In this document: positions 35,044 through 35,316 of the stretch, in pieces | Layout: every line of letters starts with the position of its first letter | Position numbering within the stretch: position 1 is the stretch's first letter | NCBI GenBank assembly: GCA_001824555.1 | Contig: MHXU01000179.1 | Location: 1 to 35,316, forward strand | Reading direction: 5' to 3' | Origin: Planctomycetes bacterium GWC2_45_44 | GTDB lineage: Bacteria > Planctomycetota > Phycisphaerae > Sedimentisphaerales > UBA12454 | DNA: 35,316 bases | Made by a program: the position numbers and the translations under genes | The notes under the pieces: model-generated | The model's database searches: none | What the model was told of the DNA's origin: nothing | What the model saw: only the letters and a program-made list of their open reading frames with translations

Positions 35044-35316
35044 GGCCTCGTCAATGGGCTTCAGTCATTCAATTTCTCTCCCTGCCATTCAAGCTATGGG
35101 GCTTTGGCTTTTACCCATGAGGAACTGACTCCCTCTGAACACGCCAGCATTAGTTAGTTGGTTACGACAGTTGGCCGAAATCTTACCTTTTAAACGGTAG
35201 GGTAAACGCATCTAAATTTTGTTTATAACCTGAACTTTGTTTAAGCTGTGATGCAAAGAAGTTCTCTGGGCTGGCAACTGACATCCCAGATTTTGAGCGA
35301 AGGTTTCTTCGGCAGT

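Noticed and set aside
34963-35157. 64-aa + strand ORF in the right flank
   Set aside because: Overlaps the upstream repeat copy 2 and has no recognisable family.
35183-35316. Open - strand frame to the right edge (…RSKSGMSVASPENFFASQLKQSSGYKQNLDAFTLPFKR)
   Set aside because: Could be the C-terminus of a neighbouring gene, but it is only 43 codons with no recognisable motif.
1-35316. CRISPR array, tRNA or rRNA genes
   Set aside because: No regularly spaced repeats, cloverleaf-like or rRNA-like sequence was recognised by eye; a tRNAscan/Infernal run would be needed to be certain.

Overview
The window looks like a carbohydrate-degradation locus from a planctomycete-type bacterium. The taxon is inferred from a planctomycete-style integrase, LamG proteins with dockerin-like tails, a PEP-CTERM sorting signal and an H-X9-DG pseudopilin; it is not proven. 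A tyrosine-recombinase remnant lies on the + strand at the left edge. From 1342 to 34449 all convincing genes are on the - strand. They encode a sialate O-acetylesterase-like SGNH esterase, three URO-D superfamily proteins plus a fourth truncated one, a Gfo/Idh/MocA oxidoreductase with non-canonical active-site motifs, an MFS transporter, and an IS5-like transposase remnant. They also encode a GH32/43-like beta-propeller protein, a GH78-like rhamnosidase, a beta-helix protein with an apparently circularly permuted LamG module inserted in it, and a 977-aa hydrolase-like/xylose-isomerase-like fusion. Four related clan-A glycoside hydrolases are present (two from a recent tandem duplication), with LamG/dockerin/PEP-CTERM proteins, a pseudopilin and a LacI-type regulator. 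The best candidates for new biology are the permuted LamG insertion, two candidate operator families (TTAAYACGKGTTAA, and ATTGGG-N7-CCCAAT inside promoter spacers), a ~285-bp upstream region shared by lacI and a glycosidase gene, the large fusion enzyme, and the URO-D cluster inside a glycan locus. No CRISPR array, rRNA or tRNA was recognised. All family calls come from reading the sequence by eye, with no database search.
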